Assembly: GCF_019933155.2 (NCBI RefSeq)
Contig: NZ_CP082944.1
Span: 1,738,001-1,802,000 of the forward strand
Reading direction: 5' to 3'
DNA from: Metabacillus dongyingensis
GTDB lineage: Bacteria; Bacillota; Bacilli; Bacillales; Bacillaceae
DNA: 64,000 nt
The notes beneath the pieces were generated by a model. It ran no database searches. It was not told where the DNA came from and worked only from the letters and a program-made list of their open reading frames with translations. Below, piece by piece: positions 7,872 through 16,093 of the stretch. Numbering within the stretch: the stretch's first letter is position 1; every line of letters begins with the position of its first letter. A program made the translations under genes and the position numbers.

Positions 7872-9229
7872 AAATCAACCATAAAATTCAGCTTTTTTCA
7901 ACTGTATGGATGCTGATTATTGTTCTTGCAATCAATGCTGCCATCTATTTTCTGTTTTTAACGATTGCCCAAAACAGCGAGCTTGATCGTTTAAAGCTTC
8001 AGGCCGAAGCGATCGCAGGAGCCATCAGACAGGATGAAAAGCAGCCTGTGAACTCATCAGACCTTTTAAGAGCTTATTTGCCTGCTGATGGCATGATCCG
8101 GATTATTGATGATCAATCAAAAGAGATTTTAGCTGTATCAAAAAATGCAGATTATCGAAACATCCTTTCTCCGGCATTTCGTTCATCGGAAAGCAGCGAA
8201 GTCGTCAAGGCTGAAGGCCGTTCTTTTGCGAAGGCTGCTGTTCCCGTTATTTGGATCGATGGGGAAGTTGTTCAGCTTGAGGTAACCGAAAACCTTGAGA
8301 ACGTGAATGAAAATATGGATGTCTTGAAAATCGTTCTGGTCATCGCCTCGCTCCTGGTTTTGCTGCCTTCCTTCTTTGCAGGAAGAATGCTGAGCAGAAT
8401 GATCTTAAAACCAATCAACTCATTAATTGGCACGATGGAGGAAATTGAGAAAAAAGAAACCTTTAAGAAAATCGAAGTCAGCGGACATTCTAAGGATGAA
8501 CTGCAGCAGATGACAAACACGTTCAATAATATGATCGATCTTCTTCAAACGAATTTTGAAAAGCAGCAGCAGTTCATTTCCGATGCTTCACATGAATTGA
8601 AAACACCTTTAACCATTATCGAAAGCTATGCAAAATTACTGAAACGATGGGGGACAACAAAACCTGAAGTCATGGAAGAATCTGTTGAAGCCATTTACTC
8701 AGAAGCGGTGAGGATGAAAGAAATGACTGCGCAGCTTCTTCAGCTTGCTGAAAATGATACCCGCATGCAGCTCAACTTGGAAAAGATGGATCTTGTTTTG
8801 CTTTGTCATCAGGCAGGACGAACCATCGAACAGGTTTACAGCCGGCATGTCGACTTTCATTTTGATCAAAAAGAACTGTTCATCTCAGCAGACGAGCTTA
8901 AAATGAAACAGCTGCTGTTTATTTTGTTCGATAATGCGATGAAATACAGTTCGAAGAGCATCACATGTAAGGCTGAACAGAAGAATGAGCGGGTACATCT
9001 TTCGATTGCCGATCAGGGCATCGGTATTCCGGAGGAGGATCTTCAGCATGTTTTCGACCGCTTTTTCAGAGTAGATAAAGCACGAAACAGAGAAACAGGA
9101 GGGACAGGACTTGGTCTTTCTATTGCCCGAAAAATTGTTCATGCCCATGGAGGCGAGATATTAATTGAAAGCACAGAGGGGAAAGGGACAACTGTTCATC
9201 TTTATTTACAAAGTGAATCCTTCTCATGA
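7868..9229 (+). CDS. ykoH: Sensor histidine kinase (YkoH-like)
   Basis: A 453-residue membrane histidine kinase: first helix at about 10-32, an extracytoplasmic domain of about 120 residues, second helix near 153-172 (VLVIASLLVLLPSFFAG), HAMP linker, H-box SDASHELKTPLTII with the phosphoacceptor His, N-box FDNAMKYS, and G-boxes DQGIGIPEEDL and GGTGLGLSI. All catalytic motifs are intact. It is translationally coupled to the response regulator. The adjacent secreted PepSY proteins suggest it senses an envelope condition they influence. Confidence 0.88.
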   Translation: MKINHKIQLFSTVWMLIIVLAINAAIYFLFLTIAQNSELDRLKLQAEAIAGAIRQDEKQPVNSSDLLRAYLPADGMIRIIDDQSKEILAVSKNADYRNILSPAFRSSESSEVVKAEGRSFAKAAVPVIWIDGEVVQLEVTENLENVNENMDVLKIVLVIASLLVLLPSFFAGRMLSRMILKPINSLIGTMEEIEKKETFKKIEVSGHSKDELQQMTNTFNNMIDLLQTNFEKQQQFISDASHELKTPLTIIESYAKLLKRWGTTKPEVMEESVEAIYSEAVRMKEMTAQLLQLAENDTRMQLNLEKMDLVLLCHQAGRTIEQVYSRHVDFHFDQKELFISADELKMKQLLFILFDNAMKYSSKSITCKAEQKNERVHLSIADQGIGIPEEDLQHVFDRFFRVDKARNRETGGTGLGLSIARKIVHAHGGEILIESTEGKGTTVHLYLQSESFS

Positions 9230-9284
9230 AGTTTTAATCTTGAACGATTAAGATTTATTCATGGAGTCAAAAAAGGAGGAAACG

Positions 9285-9986
9285 ATGAAAAGAAAATGGG
9301 TTATTATCAGCGTGTTTGTGATCATTGGGGTCATTGGAATCATCGGGATTGCTTCTGCCATGAAGGGTGACGTGAAGGTAACCGAAGCAGAGGCGCGGAA
9401 TCTTATTGAGGCGCACTATACGGGAACGATTAAGAAAATATCGTTAACCAAATCAAATGGCAAAGACGTCTATCACGTGCGATTAGAAGAAAAGACGGGA
9501 CTATACACTCTCGAAGTTGATGCAGGGACAGGGAACATTCAAAACCTGCAGCAGGTGAAGAAGGAATACCCTGAAAGGGAGGAAAAACCTGCACTCTCAG
9601 AAGCAGAAGCTAAAAAGCTTGCAGAGGAAATCTACAGCGGGAACGTTCAGGGCCTTACTTTGAAAGATAAGATCTACAGCATAACAGTTCTGACAAAAAC
9701 AGAAGAAATTAAACTTGAAATGAATGCTGACAGCGGTAAGATTACATCAGAGGACAAAAGCAGCATTGAGAAAAACACAAAGCAGGTAAAACTGACAGAA
9801 GAGCAGGCAAAAAAAATCGCATTGGCTGAAGTGAACGGGGAAATAGAAGATATTGATCTAGAAGAAGAGGATGACAGTGTTTTCTATGAAGTCGAAATTG
9901 ATTCGGGACAGCAGGAAGCAACCATCCAAGTTGACGCGTTTACAGGTAAGATTTTATCAGTAGCCATTGAAAATGAAGAAGATTAA
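9285..9986 (+). CDS. ykoI: PepSY-domain exported/membrane protein (YkoI-like)
   Basis: A 233-residue protein with an N-terminal signal anchor (WVIISVFVIIGVIGIIGIA) and an extracellular region of about three PepSY repeats, recognisable from the recurring pattern xTExEAxxLxExxY..G.I..L...Y.V.x...G (for example VTEAEARNLIEAHY, LSEAEAKKLAEEIY, LTEEQAKKIALAEV). The later part is acidic (LEEEDDSVFYEVEID). ATG 9285 has AAAAAAGGAGG; the in-frame ATG at 9261 is weaker. PepSY domains are associated with protease inhibition and signal modulation. Same direction as the two-component genes, 55 bases after the kinase. Confidence 0.82.
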   Translation: MKRKWVIISVFVIIGVIGIIGIASAMKGDVKVTEAEARNLIEAHYTGTIKKISLTKSNGKDVYHVRLEEKTGLYTLEVDAGTGNIQNLQQVKKEYPEREEKPALSEAEAKKLAEEIYSGNVQGLTLKDKIYSITVLTKTEEIKLEMNADSGKITSEDKSSIEKNTKQVKLTEEQAKKIALAEVNGEIEDIDLEEEDDSVFYEVEIDSGQQEATIQVDAFTGKILSVAIENEED

Positions 9987-10022
9987 AAAACACCTTTTGA
10001 TGCTGTCAAAAGGTGTTTTTTT
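9985..10022 (+). terminator. Intrinsic terminator
   Basis: AAACACCTTTTGA pairs with TCAAAAGGTGTTT around a five-base loop and is followed by a T-run. It ends the regulator-kinase-PepSY unit, so the next PepSY gene has its own promoter. Confidence 0.92.
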
Positions 10023-10067
10023 AAATTCTGGCAGGTTAGGATTCGCTAAATGATAAGAAATTCATGA

Positions 10068-10100
10068 TTTTCTCATCGTTTTCTAATGTTTCTATCTCTT
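10068..10100 (+). promoter_or_regulatory. 11-bp direct repeats upstream of second PepSY gene
   Basis: TTTTCTCATCG and TTTTCTAATGT stand head to tail with an 11-base period, followed by a weaker third element TTCTATCTCTT. OmpR-type regulators bind direct repeats of about this period, so this is a candidate box for the neighbouring YkoG-like regulator. Inference from position and spacing only. Confidence 0.4.
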
Positions 10101-10158
10101 TTTTATCATTTTAGAGGGCTAAGATAAGGATGTAGAGAAAAACAAGGAGGAATAAAAC

Positions 10159-10716
10159 ATGAAATTAACAACGGCATTATTAACAGGAGCACTTGTCATA
10201 GGAGGAATTGGCGCAGGATCACAGTTTATCGGACCGAATGACCGTGTCCAGGCAGAAAAAAAGGCAGAAGAGCAAAATCTTAAAATCAGCTATGAGCAGG
10301 CAAAAGAAATCGTACTGAAAGAACAAAAAGGCAGCATTTCAGAAATGGAGCTTGAGCGTGAATCAGGTGCCTGGGTATATGACATCGAAGTTAAGTCGGA
10401 AGGAACAGATTATGATTTCCGCGTAAATGCAGACTCAGGAGAAATCACGAAAAAGAAACAGGACGATGACCGGCAGGATGACGACAGGGACGATTCAAAC
10501 GTTGATTCAAAACAAGTGAAAATCAGTTTGGAAGAAGCAACGAAAATTGCTTTAAATGAAGCAAAAGGAACGGTTGAAGAAGCTGAACTTGAGGATGAAG
10601 ACGGAGAGGCTGTTTACAGCTTTGAAATAAAGAGTGAAAACGGCAAAGAAGCAGAAGTTGAAATTTCGGCAGAAACCGGGAACGTTGTGAAAACAGAATG
10701 GGAAGATGAAGATTAA
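10159..10716 (+). CDS. ykoJ: Secreted PepSY-domain protein (YkoJ-like)
   Basis: A 185-residue exported protein: signal peptide LTTALLTGALVIGGIGAG..., then two PepSY domains (ISYEQAKEIVLKEQKGSISEM and, after an Asp/Arg-rich linker KKKQDDDRQDDDRDD, ISLEEATKIALNEAKG). It is strongly acidic at its end. A consensus AAGGAGGA precedes ATG 10159. It lies in the ykoJ position after the ykoGHI-like unit but behind its own terminator-separated promoter region with direct repeats. Probably an extracytoplasmic partner of the sensor kinase. Confidence 0.78.
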   Translation: MKLTTALLTGALVIGGIGAGSQFIGPNDRVQAEKKAEEQNLKISYEQAKEIVLKEQKGSISEMELERESGAWVYDIEVKSEGTDYDFRVNADSGEITKKKQDDDRQDDDRDDSNVDSKQVKISLEEATKIALNEAKGTVEEAELEDEDGEAVYSFEIKSENGKEAEVEISAETGNVVKTEWEDED

Positions 10717-10776
10717 TAGCATAAACCGGGAAGGTTCTGAAAATAGAATGGGAAGATGAAGAATAACAGCATAAAC
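10671..10776. repeat. 50-bp tandem duplication of a gene 3' end
   Basis: The last codons of the PepSY gene, from AAACCGGGAACGTTGTGAAAA through the stop codon and AGCATAA, are repeated 50 bases downstream with a few substitutions and a damaged reading frame. The copy lies between the real stop and the terminator, so it looks like a neutral tandem duplication. Confidence 0.75.
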
Positions 10777-10810
10777 CCTCAAATGTACTTAGGGCATTTG
10801 AGGGTTTTTT
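10773..10810 (+). terminator. Intrinsic terminator
   Basis: CCCTCAAATG and CATTTGAGGG form a perfect 10-bp stem with a nine-base loop followed by six T. It ends the second PepSY gene. Confidence 0.9.
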
Positions 10811-10900
10811 ATGAAACTCCACTCTTGTCCTATGTCAATTCCTAGTATTCTACATATTTTGATAAAGAAAGTGACTAAAAGATGAAAGGGAGGAAGAGCA

Positions 10901-11002
10901 ATGTCTGGTGGATACAACAATAGCTTCGCGCTAATTGTCGTATTATTTATTCTTTTGATCATCGTAGGAACTTCATTCTACGGCGGTAACGGCGGCTACT
11001 AA
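10901..11002 (+). CDS. YjcZ family small membrane peptide
   Basis: A 33-residue peptide: MSGGYNNSFALIVVLFILL, then a hydrophobic stretch and a Gly/Tyr-rich end (FYGGNGGY). This is the typical layout of the YjcZ/sporulation-associated small membrane peptides of Bacillaceae. AGGGAGG lies upstream of ATG 10901 and a clean terminator follows. Role unknown; related peptides are expressed during sporulation. Confidence 0.85.
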   Translation: MSGGYNNSFALIVVLFILLIIVGTSFYGGNGGY

Positions 11003-11011
11003 TAATGGCAG

Positions 11012-11045
11012 GGAGCTGCTGATGATAAATCAGCGGCTCCTTTTT
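11012..11045 (+). terminator. Intrinsic terminator
   Basis: GGAGC plus TGCTGAT pairs with ATCAGCG plus GCTCC around a short loop, followed by TTTTT. It ends the YjcZ-type gene. Confidence 0.88.
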
Positions 11046-11151
11046 ACATAAAACTTATTAGATACTCATTAGGGCACTTGTTGATTTTTGACAAAATGTG
11101 CGCAGCTTGGACAAAACAATCATACGAAATAATAGAATGTGAATAGAATGT

Positions 11152-11240
11152 CTTATGAGAAAGATGCTTTTCTCATAAGCCTCATGTTTGTAAGACACCT
11201 CTTCCTGCTTGCGCATGCTGAATCAGCATGCGATCTTTTA
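11152..11240. other. Two hairpins in a 300-base non-coding gap
   Basis: The gap between the YjcZ-type gene and floT (11046-11352) has no gene. It holds an inverted repeat CTTATGAGAAA/TTTTCTCATAAG (11152-11179) and a near-loopless palindrome CGCATGCTGA/TCAGCATGCG (11212-11232) followed by ATCTTTTATT, which could act as a plus-strand terminator. A short untranslated RNA between them is conceivable but unproven. Confidence 0.45.
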
Positions 11241-11307
11241 TTGCCGAAAAATTGCAGAAAATATACTGTCATAGTCAAAATACAGTTTCATTCAGTCTGA
11301 ATGAATG

Positions 11308-11334
11308 AAACGCCTGGGTGACGTCCAGGCGTTT
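11308..11334 (-). terminator. Probable terminator of the yuaF-floT operon
   Basis: AAACGCCTGG and CCAGGCGTTT form a perfect 10-bp stem with a seven-base loop, 19 bases beyond the floT stop. The T-run on the minus strand is imperfect. Confidence 0.75.
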
Positions 11335-11352
11335 AAGAACTAGTCAGAAAGT

Positions 11353-12876
11353 CTATTCTTTTTTATCCATTTCTTTTTGCTGACTAACTGCAAGCTGATC
11401 GATGCTTTGTTTAATATTCCCTTTACCTGAGTAATTTTCAATCAGCTCTTTCATATCAATGCCAGAGGATGCTTTAAGGCTTTCCTGAAGGGAGCTCATC
11501 AGATTTGTTGCATAACTTGTGACTTTGTTGGCGCCGCTGTTTTCACCGCTGCCCCCAGTGTCAACGACCGTGATTTTATCAATATTGGACAGCGGAGCTG
11601 CTACTTGCTTCGCATATTCTGGCAGCATTTTCACAATCATGTCCAAAATCGCAGCCTGACCGTATTGCTCAAAGGCCTCTGCAATTTTTTCTTTTGCGAC
11701 AGCTTCAGCGATCCCTTTCAGGCGAATCACTTCAGCTTCTGTTTCCCCCTGAGCGCGCTGTGCTTCAGCTTTGGCTAATCCATCCATGCGGATTCGTTCT
11801 GCTTCAGCCCTTGCGAGTGTCTCAATCCGGTACTGGTTGGCATCTGCATCTGCAAGCTGTTTTGCTTTTTCAGCAGCCGCAGCCTGTTCGACGGAATATC
11901 GGTCTGCGTCTGCTTTTTTCTTAACTTCTGAATCATACTGAAGCTCGCGGCGCAGAATTTCTCTTTCTTCAAGTTCAATTTGCTTCTCTCGCTCGATGAT
12001 TTTAACCTGCATTTCCTGCTCGGTTACTTGCTGCCTTGCTTTTGCGGTTTCAAGGTCATAGGCCTGATCGGCACTCGCTTTTGCCGTATCCTGATCTCTG
12101 CGGTACTCAGCCATTTTAAGCTGATTAAGCTTCTCCGCTTCAGCAATTTCCGTTGCCCGTTCAAGTTCGGATTTTTTCGCTTCTTTTGCTGCTTCTGCCT
12201 TTTTAATGCGGGTTTCTTTTTCTGCCTCTGCTGTTGCAATGTCAGCATCGCGCTTCACTTGTGCTATTCTAGGCTTTCCTAAAGAATCGAGGTATCCATT
12301 TTTATCACGGACATCCTTAATGGTAAATGAAACGATGACAAGACCCATTTTCGCGAGATCCTGAGAGGCCACTCGCTGTACTTCCTGAGAAAATTTTTCG
12401 CGGTTTTTGTAGATTTCCTCAACAGTCATCGAGCCTAGAATAGAACGGAGATGACCTTCTAAAACCTCACGGGCTTCCTGCTCTCGGTCTGTTTTTGATT
12501 TCCCGAGAAACTGTTCGGCAGCTGTTGCAATCTCCCCGATGGAACCCCCAATTTTAATAATTGCCGTACCATCTGCCATGACTGGAACACCCTGCTCGGT
12601 ATAGACCTCAGGTGTGGAAACGTCAAGCTTGCTTGAAAGCAGGCTCAAAGGTTCTGCTTGCTGAAAGACAGGCAATACGAAGGTTCCGCCGCCGCGGACA
12701 ATTTTAATTTTGTTGCTGTTTTCATCTGTATGAACGTTTTTGCTTCCCAGATAGCTTCCCGTTACAATGAGTGCTTCGTCTGGTCCTGCTGTCCGGTATT
12801 TCGTCACAAATACAGCAATTAAAGCAATTAGAATAAAAAATACGATACCTAAAACAATAATGATTGGCATGGTCAT
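11353..12876 (-). CDS. floT: Flotillin-like protein FloT
   Basis: A 507-residue flotillin, close to B. subtilis FloT (YuaG). It has an N-terminal membrane hairpin (IIIVLGIVFFILIALIAVFV), the SPFH/PHB domain (about 30-210), a long Ala/Glu/Lys-rich coiled coil with repeated EA pairs (about 215-400), and a C-terminal oligomerisation region. It scaffolds functional membrane microdomains and influences membrane fluidity and kinase signalling. The start overlaps the YuaF stop by four bases, so the two genes are translationally coupled. Confidence 0.93.
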   Translation of the reverse strand: MTMPIIIVLGIVFFILIALIAVFVTKYRTAGPDEALIVTGSYLGSKNVHTDENSNKIKIVRGGGTFVLPVFQQAEPLSLLSSKLDVSTPEVYTEQGVPVMADGTAIIKIGGSIGEIATAAEQFLGKSKTDREQEAREVLEGHLRSILGSMTVEEIYKNREKFSQEVQRVASQDLAKMGLVIVSFTIKDVRDKNGYLDSLGKPRIAQVKRDADIATAEAEKETRIKKAEAAKEAKKSELERATEIAEAEKLNQLKMAEYRRDQDTAKASADQAYDLETAKARQQVTEQEMQVKIIEREKQIELEEREILRRELQYDSEVKKKADADRYSVEQAAAAEKAKQLADADANQYRIETLARAEAERIRMDGLAKAEAQRAQGETEAEVIRLKGIAEAVAKEKIAEAFEQYGQAAILDMIVKMLPEYAKQVAAPLSNIDKITVVDTGGSGENSGANKVTSYATNLMSSLQESLKASSGIDMKELIENYSGKGNIKQSIDQLAVSQQKEMDKKE

Positions 12877-13427
12877 AGTGTGTCCCCCTTAAGTGATTCT
12901 TCGAATGGCTGATACGATGTAACAGATACGACGCTGTTTTTGCTTTCAATGACTAAAATCTTTGTTCCGCTTGGGATAGGGGTGTTATCAAAGCTTGCGG
13001 CAATTTTAGAAATAGAGCCGACACTGCTTGAGAGCAGCACTTCCCCGAATCCATTCACAGGAATGGACGTAATAACATGGCCTACGCGTCCCTTGAGTTC
13101 CGATTCATGATAAGAAAGGGATTCTTCCGCTGAGGATAGCGGCACTAATACAAAGATGTGAAGCAGGGTAACTAAAATTGCTGAGCTGAAAATGGAAATG
13201 AATACGGAAAGAAACGCTGAAAACAGAGCAGTCATTTCAAGAATGTATCCGCATGCAAAAAAGAAGGTCATAAATGCGAGGACAAGTGTCGGACTTAAAA
13301 ACGGAATACCCCCGGTGATGCCTTCTACTGCATCTCCAAAAAAAACAAACAGCAAGGTCAAGCTTCCGGCAATGATTAGTCCGAATAAATAAATCGTCTC
13401 AATCGGGTAACCAAACATGAGTATCAC
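12873..13427 (-). CDS. yuaF: NfeD-like membrane protein YuaF
   Basis: A 184-residue protein with several N-terminal helices (including ETIYLFGLIIAGSLTLLFVFF and LVLAFMTFFFACGYILEM) and a C-terminal OB-fold NfeD domain (about 110-180, GRVGHVITSIPVNGFGEVLL). NfeD proteins pair with SPFH proteins; in B. subtilis yuaF-yuaG-yuaI is a SigW-controlled operon. A matching promoter lies 55-80 bases upstream. Confidence 0.88.
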   Translation of the reverse strand: MILMFGYPIETIYLFGLIIAGSLTLLFVFFGDAVEGITGGIPFLSPTLVLAFMTFFFACGYILEMTALFSAFLSVFISIFSSAILVTLLHIFVLVPLSSAEESLSYHESELKGRVGHVITSIPVNGFGEVLLSSSVGSISKIAASFDNTPIPSGTKILVIESKNSVVSVTSYQPFEESLKGDTL

Positions 13428-13482
13428 CCTCTATCTTTTTCTTTTTTGGAAAATTTTCCTTGAATTGGGTCCCTCTTACTTA

Positions 13483-13508
13483 TACGACCTAATAGGCGTA
13501 AAGTTTCA
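13483..13508 (-). promoter_or_regulatory. SigW-type promoter of yuaF-floT
   Basis: On the minus strand TGAAAC (13508-13503) is followed by exactly 16 bases and CGTA (13486-13483). This equals the SigW consensus TGAAAC-N16-CGTA, and the operon is a known SigW target in B. subtilis. Confidence 0.88.
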
Positions 13509-13589
13509 TCTTTTTGGAAAAATTGAATAATTGCCATTTCTTTTTTCAATGATAGAATTTAAGAAAACGGCCGGCAGGTGAAATCAGCA

Positions 13590-14690
13590 ATGAATGAAAA
13601 ACTCGCAAAAGAAATTGTAGCAAGAACGATGTCCATTATTCCTTACAACGTCAATGTAATGGATAAGGACGGAATCTTAATAGGCTCAGGTGATCATACG
13701 AGGCTTGGGGATGAACATCATGGGGCGCTTGCGGTTCTGCAGACAGGTGAAAAAGTAGTGTTTACAGAGGAGGACAGCAGGAATTATCCAAGAACAAAGC
13801 AGGGAGTCAATTTGCCGATCTTTTTTCATCAGGAATTAATCGGCGTCATAGGCATAACAGGAGATCCAGAAGTTGTGGCTCCGTTTGGCGAGCTTGTAAA
13901 AATGGCAGCTGAGCTCACAATCGAACAAGCCTATTTATCGGATCAGATGCGATGGAATGAAACATTGAAGCAGGAAACGCTGATTCAGCTCCTCAAAGGA
14001 GAAAAGCAGCAAACAAAGGAGTTTACAGAACGGGCAGGTCGGTTGAATCTAAACCTCTTTGTTGAACGGCAGGCTGTTCTTTTTCACCTTCCCGAACAAA
14101 TCTCTTTAAAACAAAGACAGCTATTTATAAGAGAATTGGAGCATAAATCAGGCGCGAATGATTTAATCGTATCGACTTCGGCTGCTGAAATTGTATGGTT
14201 AAAAGAAACCAAAACCCTACAACAATCTGTTTTTCCGGAAGAAATGAATGACATGCTGACACGAATGGAGCTTGGCATTTACGGTGCTCTCGGTTATCAG
14301 TATGACGGATTTTATGGTGTATCCATGTCTTATGAGAGCGCAAAAGAAACCTTGGATGCAGCAAAAAAACAATCCGCCCCGGATTTTTTCTATAAATATA
14401 CGGACTGGGCTCTTTCCGTTTTGCTCCGAGATAAAAAAGATCAAAAAAAACATGCGCTGTTTAAACAGACTATGGATATTCTTCAGCAGTCAGACCGAAA
14501 CGGGGAGCTGCTCCATACCTTAAGAGCATTCATTCAATTTGACGGGGACATGAATAAAACAGCTGAGGAGCTTTTTATCCACAGAAATACACTCAGGTAC
14601 CGACTTGATAAAATAGAGGAGATAACTTCGTATAATCCGAGGAAGACGCTGGATTTGATGACCCTTTATGCGGCAATGCTGGTCACTTAG
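13590..14690 (+). CDS. cdaR: CdaR-type sugar diacid regulator
   Basis: A 366-residue transcription factor: N-terminal putative sugar-diacid recognition domain (about 1-135, VARTMSIIPYNVNVMDKDG), a GGDEF-like middle, and a C-terminal PucR/CdaR helix-turn-helix (about 300-360, TAEELFIHRNTLRYRLDKIE). ATG 13590 is preferred over the in-frame GTG at 13578 because AGGTGA is correctly spaced only for the ATG. It sits directly upstream of a GntP permease and glycerate kinase, the usual arrangement for activating glycerate, glucarate or glycolate use. Confidence 0.86.
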   Translation: MNEKLAKEIVARTMSIIPYNVNVMDKDGILIGSGDHTRLGDEHHGALAVLQTGEKVVFTEEDSRNYPRTKQGVNLPIFFHQELIGVIGITGDPEVVAPFGELVKMAAELTIEQAYLSDQMRWNETLKQETLIQLLKGEKQQTKEFTERAGRLNLNLFVERQAVLFHLPEQISLKQRQLFIRELEHKSGANDLIVSTSAAEIVWLKETKTLQQSVFPEEMNDMLTRMELGIYGALGYQYDGFYGVSMSYESAKETLDAAKKQSAPDFFYKYTDWALSVLLRDKKDQKKHALFKQTMDILQQSDRNGELLHTLRAFIQFDGDMNKTAEELFIHRNTLRYRLDKIEEITSYNPRKTLDLMTLYAAMLVT

Positions 14691-14812
14691 GTTGTGCATT
14701 TGCACAAGTGTGGCCGGTACTTGCTTTCTTTTTTTGTCAGCTGGAACAATGATTCCTCTTGTGGTAAGCGGTTACAATTATAGCGTTAGATTACTTATAA
14801 GGGGGAAAACCA

Positions 14813-16081
14813 TTGGATATCCAAGTGAGTGCTTTCGGAGCGGTGTGCGCATTGATTGTTGCCATCTTTCTCATCTTAAAGAAAGTTCCTCCAGCATACG
14901 GCATGATGGCAGGGGCGCTGGCAGGGGGCCTGCTTGGCGGAGTCAATCTGACGGAGACCATTGAATTGATGATCACCGGCGCCAAGGATATCACACCGGC
15001 TGTTCTTAGAATTTTAGCAGCAGGAGTTCTTGCAGGCGTGCTGATTGAATCAGGTTCTGCTTCTGTGATAGCAGATACAATCATTAAGAAAATCAGCGAG
15101 AAGCGCTCACTCCTTGCACTTGTCATTGCGACGATGCTTTTAACAATGGTTGGTGTCTTTGTTGATGTAGCTGTTATTACGATTGCGCCAATTGCACTTG
15201 CCATTGCAAAAAGAGCCAAGCTCTCAAAGCCCGCTATTTTGCTTGCGATGATCGGAGGAGGGAAGGCGGGAAACATCATGTCGCCTAATCCAAATACGAT
15301 TGCTGCAGCAGATGCATTTGACGTGCCGCTTACATCCGTGATGGCAGCAGGTTTGATTCCTGCCGTCTTTGGAGTGATAGTGACATATATTTTGGCTAAA
15401 AGAATGGTTTTAAAAGGTGAACAGGTGAGCGCAGAAGAAATTACGGCTCAAGATGGAGCCAATCTGCCTCCGTTTGCAGCAGCAATCAGCGGACCAGCAG
15501 CGGCCATCCTCTTGCTTTCACTCAGACCGGTATTTGACATTGCCATCGATCCCATTATTGCTTTGCCCCTTGGCGGTATTGTCGGAGCGATTGCGACTAA
15601 GAACTTCCTCCGGCTGACAGATTTTGCATCGTCTGGCCTTTTGAAAATGTCAGGTGTTGCGATCATGCTCATCGGAACAGGGACTCTTGCCGGAATTATT
15701 GCGAATTCAGGTCTTAAGGATGTTATTGTATCAGGTCTGAGTGCATCTGGCCTGCCAGCATATATTCTGGCTCCGGCATCAGGTATCTTAATGTCGATGG
15801 CAACTGCCTCGACAACAGCGGGTACAGCAGTAGCGAGCAGTGTCTTTGCTCCTGCTATTTTGGAAATAGGCATCTCCGGACTGGCAGGAGCAGCCATGGT
15901 TCATGCGGGGGCTACCGTACTTGACCATCTCCCGCACGGAAGCTTCTTTCATGCAACAGGAGGCAGTGTTTTTATGGGGATGAAAGAAAGAATGAAGCTG
16001 ATCCCCTATGAATCTTTAGTAGGATTCACGCTTGCGGTAATCTCTACCTTAATATTTGGCGTATTTAAACTATTAGTATAG
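14813..16081 (+). CDS. GntP family gluconate/glycerate permease
   Basis: A 422-residue transporter with about 12-14 helices of the GntP family. Typical segments are PPAYGMMAGALAGGLLGG near the N-terminus, IGGGKAGNIMSPNPNTIAAA, and ATVLDHLPHGSFFHATGG. It starts with TTG at 14813 behind AAGGGGGAAAA. It lies between a CdaR regulator and glycerate kinase, so glycerate or a related sugar acid is the likely substrate. The kinase follows after 12 bases in the same transcript. Confidence 0.88.
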   Translation: MDIQVSAFGAVCALIVAIFLILKKVPPAYGMMAGALAGGLLGGVNLTETIELMITGAKDITPAVLRILAAGVLAGVLIESGSASVIADTIIKKISEKRSLLALVIATMLLTMVGVFVDVAVITIAPIALAIAKRAKLSKPAILLAMIGGGKAGNIMSPNPNTIAAADAFDVPLTSVMAAGLIPAVFGVIVTYILAKRMVLKGEQVSAEEITAQDGANLPPFAAAISGPAAAILLLSLRPVFDIAIDPIIALPLGGIVGAIATKNFLRLTDFASSGLLKMSGVAIMLIGTGTLAGIIANSGLKDVIVSGLSASGLPAYILAPASGILMSMATASTTAGTAVASSVFAPAILEIGISGLAGAAMVHAGATVLDHLPHGSFFHATGGSVFMGMKERMKLIPYESLVGFTLAVISTLIFGVFKLLV

Positions 16082-16093
16082 GAGCTGAGAGAT

